In this document: one piece after another, positions 61,333 through 64,000 of the stretch
Numbering within the stretch: position 1 is the stretch's first letter
How the letters are laid out: each line of letters begins with the position of its first letter
Assembly: GCF_003855155.1 (NCBI RefSeq)
Contig: NZ_CP034073.1
Coordinates: forward strand, 3,410,001 to 3,474,000
From: Shewanella psychromarinicola
GTDB lineage: Bacteria; Pseudomonadota; Gammaproteobacteria; Enterobacterales; Shewanellaceae
Length of the DNA: 64,000 nucleotides
Reading direction: 5' to 3'
Notes under the pieces: generated by a model
What the model was told of the DNA's origin: nothing
What the model saw: only the letters and a program-made list of their open reading frames with translations
Database searches by the model: none
Program-made: the position numbers and the translations under genes

Positions 61333-62016
61333 CTATTTCGCATCAACAGCATAGTTCTGGGGGAAGAATGAGCGTTTGGCTTGTTCATCGAATTCAGTTT
61401 TGAACTCAATATCCTTGCCCATATTTCTGGCACGCGCTATCGCAGGGCGGCTGTTGATAAGGTTAAACCAGCGTTGAACATTAGGGTAACTAGCCAGTGC
61501 ATCTTCACCTAATACAAAATCAATACGATCAACCCAGCCCCAGGCAGCAATATCGGCAATGCTTAATTCATCAGCAACGATAAAGTCACGGTTGTTAAGA
61601 TGTGCATCGAGTACCTCGTAATGACGTTGCGTTTCACGTCTATAACGGTTTGCTGCGTAATCAATTTTTTCAGGAGCATGATGGGTAAAATGGACACATT
61701 GGCCAGAATAAGGCCCTAAACCTGTGGCAATAAACATTAACCAAGACAGCAGCTCACCACGGTTTTCAGGCGATCCAGCTAATAGACCTGTTTTATCGGC
61801 AAGGTATAACAGTATTGCATTCGAATCGAACACTCTTACGCCATTGTCTTCAATGGCTGGGGTTTTGCTGTTGGGGTTTATGGCGCGATATTGCTCAGAG
61901 TGTTGCTCACCTTTTAAGGTATCCACAGGCACGAGTTCAAACTCAAGTCCTGTTTCTTCGAGGAACAGAGCAATTTTTATTGGGTTAGGGCCAGGGTGAA
62001 AGTAAAATTTAATCAT
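61333..62016 (-). CDS. Glutathione S-transferase family protein
   Basis: A 227-residue GST. Thioredoxin-fold N-terminal domain (about 1-80) opens MIKFYFHPGPNPIKIALFLE, with the cis-proline region SKTPAI and DSNAILLYLADK glutathione-binding segment; the all-helical C-terminal domain follows with FIVADELSIADIAAWGW. It resembles the disulfide-bond reductase type YfcG/YghU. Substrate unknown. Single gene, 297 bases from the phosphohexomutase. Confidence 0.88.
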   Translation of the reverse strand: MIKFYFHPGPNPIKIALFLEETGLEFELVPVDTLKGEQHSEQYRAINPNSKTPAIEDNGVRVFDSNAILLYLADKTGLLAGSPENRGELLSWLMFIATGLGPYSGQCVHFTHHAPEKIDYAANRYRRETQRHYEVLDAHLNNRDFIVADELSIADIAAWGWVDRIDFVLGEDALASYPNVQRWFNLINSRPAIARARNMGKDIEFKTEFDEQAKRSFFPQNYAVDAK

Positions 62017-62752
62017 ATGAACTCCTTATTCAGTAAGAAGCTTATTTAAACAGAAATTGAACGAATGCTCAATAATTTTTAAGGGTTCAATCAAATATTC
62101 ACTCATGTACTATGCAATCAAATTAAGTCCGCCTCAAGATGGAAGTTATTCAATAGCTTAAGCTAGGTATAAGTTAGGCTCGGCTGTCAGTATTAGATAA
62201 ATCCACAGGCGTACACTAATACCGGATTGGTCGAGAACATTATCCACTTTGGGGTAAACATCTGTTATTCACCCGTTGTTATAAGTGCTGGCGTACTGGG
62301 TATCGGTGTTGTTGATTATTAAACTTACAAGTGCAGATACCCGTCATCACAGTGTTTATGTTGGTCAACATAGGTTGATACTATGTTTATGTTGTGCGCT
62401 CGTTGGTAAGGCTGTAACTCGGTTTCATCCGCCCAAGTCATTGCTAGTGCGCACCACTGAGTAACGTTTATTTCGCTAATTGAATTATCGCTATTGCTAA
62501 TATCGTTGCAGATTAGCAGTAAAATGAGTTTGCTCTATTTAATTAATACTTAACCTCAACTTGTACTTAACCTCAATAGGGAATTATACAAAGGTTATCA
62601 AACAACCTTTTGTCTTGCCTACGACCTTGTATTGACTTGCCATAGACTCGCTATTAACAGGTGAAAACATCTTTGTTAGCAAATAAATGGCAAATTTGTG
62701 TTAAATAATCTGATATTAACTTACTTACCCCATCGCTTAACTTGAGCTGAGA
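62017..62752. other. 736-bp gap between the GST gene and pabB
   Basis: No complete gene. A minus-strand open stretch at 62325-62544 is listed separately. Imperfect repeats ACTTAACCTCAA (near 62550-62575) and GTTTATGTTG (near 62350-62395) are visible. Confidence 0.5.
62325..62544 (-). pseudogene. Possible decayed gene fragment
   Basis: About 72 codons open on the minus strand, reading NVTQWCALAMTWADETELQ and later VSTYVDQHKHCDDGYLHL before the stop at 62325. The composition looks protein-like, but the only ATG is 38 codons from the end, no RBS precedes it, and I recognise no family. It may be the C-terminus of a lost gene or a chance open frame. Confidence 0.25.
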
Positions 62753-64000
62753 TCACTTAAATTGGTTCAGACTGGTCAGTAAAGGCAATATTTTACTGAC
62801 TTTATCAAAACTTTCTTGATACTCGGCATCGCCATTTGAATCGGCAACAATGCCACCACCGGCCCAACAATAAAGTCGGTTGTTTTCGGTAACTAATGTG
62901 CGGATGGTAATACTGGTATCCATATTACCGTTTTGACTGATATAGCCGATGCTACCGCAATATAGGTTTCGTCTTGATGGCTCTAGTTCTTCAATGATTT
63001 CCATAGCGCGTATTTTTGGGGCACCAGTAATTGAGCCACCAGGGAAGGCGGCTTGAAGCAAATCAAACGCAGTTTTATGCTTTGCAAGTGTGGCCGTCAC
63101 CGTGCTCACCAAATGGTGCACCGCTGGAAAGCTTTCAATGGCAAATAATTTTGGCACCTTAACCGAGCCTGGCGCGGCCACTTTACCGATATCATTTCGC
63201 AATAGATCGACAATCATCACGTTTTCAGCGCGATCTTTTTCAGACGATAGTAACGCTTGAGCCGCTTGTTGGTCCAAAAGCGGATCATGATGGCGAGGAA
63301 AGGTGCCTTTTATCGGTTTAGTTTCAATATGCTGGCCGTTAAGTTTGATAAAACGCTCCGGCGAAATAGACAGTATGCAATGATGTTCAAGGCGCATAAA
63401 TGCTGAAAAAGGCGCTTGATTAGCTCGGGATAGAGCGCAATAGGCTTGCCATTCATCACCGTGATATTGAGCCTCAAATCGTTGGGTTAAATTGATTTGA
63501 TAGCAATCACCACTGAGTAAATACTGCTGAATTCGAGAAAACTTATGTTGATATTGTGTACTGGTAAGTTGGTTAACCCACGGCGTTGTCAAATGAAAAT
63601 GATGTGGATTAATCGCCTCTTCGAGGTCAGCTTGTATTTTTGATTGAATTAAATTCAACTCATACTCAAGTGCGTCTAAGCCATCATAATGGTAGGCATA
63701 CCAAGACTTATCGGCATAATCATAAATGAGGACGAAGTCATAAAAGCCAATATTCATATCATTAAGGTGAATATCTTTAGTCGCAATATAGGGCAATTTT
63801 TCAATACTACGGCCAAGATCATAACCAAAAGCGCCCATGGCACCCACACTAAAAGTATGCTGACTGGCTTGAGCGGATGGATATAGACGAGCATGCAGCT
63901 GTGCTAAGGTATCAAAAGGGCTAGTATCATGATCGATATCAATATTGAGCGCGTTGATTGCTGGATGTTTGGCGGTAAATTGACATATACCGTCATTGCT
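62753..64000 (-). CDS. pabB: Aminodeoxychorismate synthase component I (PabB), 5' end cut by window
   Basis: Converts chorismate with ammonia to aminodeoxychorismate for folate synthesis, working with the glutaminase PabA. The frame stays open upstream of the first visible ATG (63847) to the window edge, adding 51 codons, so 415 residues are visible and some 40-60 N-terminal ones are missing. Conserved: AFGYDLGRSIE, the YQINLTQRFE element, KPIKGTFPRH with the chorismate-site lysine (the PIKGT type of PabB), ENVMIVDLLRND and PGGSITGAPKIRAM-type loop. Ends just before a gene-free gap. Confidence 0.95.
   Translation of the reverse strand, partial: SNDGICQFTAKHPAINALNIDIDHDTSPFDTLAQLHARLYPSAQASQHTFSVGAMGAFGYDLGRSIEKLPYIATKDIHLNDMNIGFYDFVLIYDYADKSWYAYHYDGLDALEYELNLIQSKIQADLEEAINPHHFHLTTPWVNQLTSTQYQHKFSRIQQYLLSGDCYQINLTQRFEAQYHGDEWQAYCALSRANQAPFSAFMRLEHHCILSISPERFIKLNGQHIETKPIKGTFPRHHDPLLDQQAAQALLSSEKDRAENVMIVDLLRNDIGKVAAPGSVKVPKLFAIESFPAVHHLVSTVTATLAKHKTAFDLLQAAFPGGSITGAPKIRAMEIIEELEPSRRNLYCGSIGYISQNGNMDTSITIRTLVTENNRLYCWAGGGIVADSNGDAEYQESFDKVSKILPLLTSLNQFK

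Overview
The window is 64 kb of chromosomal DNA from a marine gammaproteobacterium, most probably a Shewanella. This is inferred from protein flavour and gene order: thiDE-thiF-thiS-thiG-thiH, cmoA-cmoB, aspS-yebC-ruvC-ruvA-ruvB, rnfABCDGE followed by nth, and a six-gene glycogen operon. Base composition is moderately AT-rich. No prophage, insertion sequence or CRISPR array was seen. Both ends cut genes: thiDE on the left, pabB on the right.

Layout. 1-4487: thiamine thiazole/pyrimidine genes with overlapping start and stop codons. 4575-6307: a small unknown protein and a SprA-type putative metalloprotease. 6544-7443: a LysR regulator. 7552-15411: a leftward run that may be one transcript, with the tRNA wobble enzymes CmoA and CmoB followed by an envelope cassette: a retropepsin-like lipoprotein, a 7TM protein with a transglutaminase-like domain, an ATP-grasp ligase, an M3-peptidase-like protein without its zinc motif, and a secreted unknown protein. 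15808-18633: a diguanylate cyclase with three periplasmic solute-binding domains. 18805-23639: aspS, yebC and the Holliday-junction genes ruvCAB. 23790-24532: gloA and a 27-codon membrane peptide gene resembling ynhF.

24533-27558 is a disturbed segment. It holds a truncated, frameshifted remnant of one nth gene, a 9-bp tandem repeat, a secreted unknown, a possible gene fragment, and an intact nth of different type next to rnfE. 27559-33587 is the Rnf electron-transport operon. Its rnfC is broken by a frameshift inside the conserved glycine-rich motif, and its 3' part carries three near-identical 216-bp repeats. 33728-35626 encodes a membrane GGDEF/EAL protein with both signature motifs degenerate. 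35961-36470 holds five tandem tRNA-Asn genes with one good promoter. uvrB and asnS follow, then a small membrane protein and a nudL-like hydrolase.

43682-56286 is the glycogen operon malQ-glgB-glgX-glgP-glgC-glgA. GlgC makes ADP-glucose, GlgA polymerises it, GlgB branches the polymer, and GlgP, GlgX and MalQ break down and recycle it. Between glgX and glgP a tandem duplication has made three in-frame micro-ORFs, each with its own ribosome binding site and start/stop overlap. After it come a TonB-dependent receptor, a phosphohexomutase linking glucose-1-P and glucose-6-P, a glutathione S-transferase, and the start of pabB.

The observations most worth following are the glgX-glgP micro-ORF chain, the rnfC frameshift, the two nth genes, and the envelope cassette at 7552-13665.
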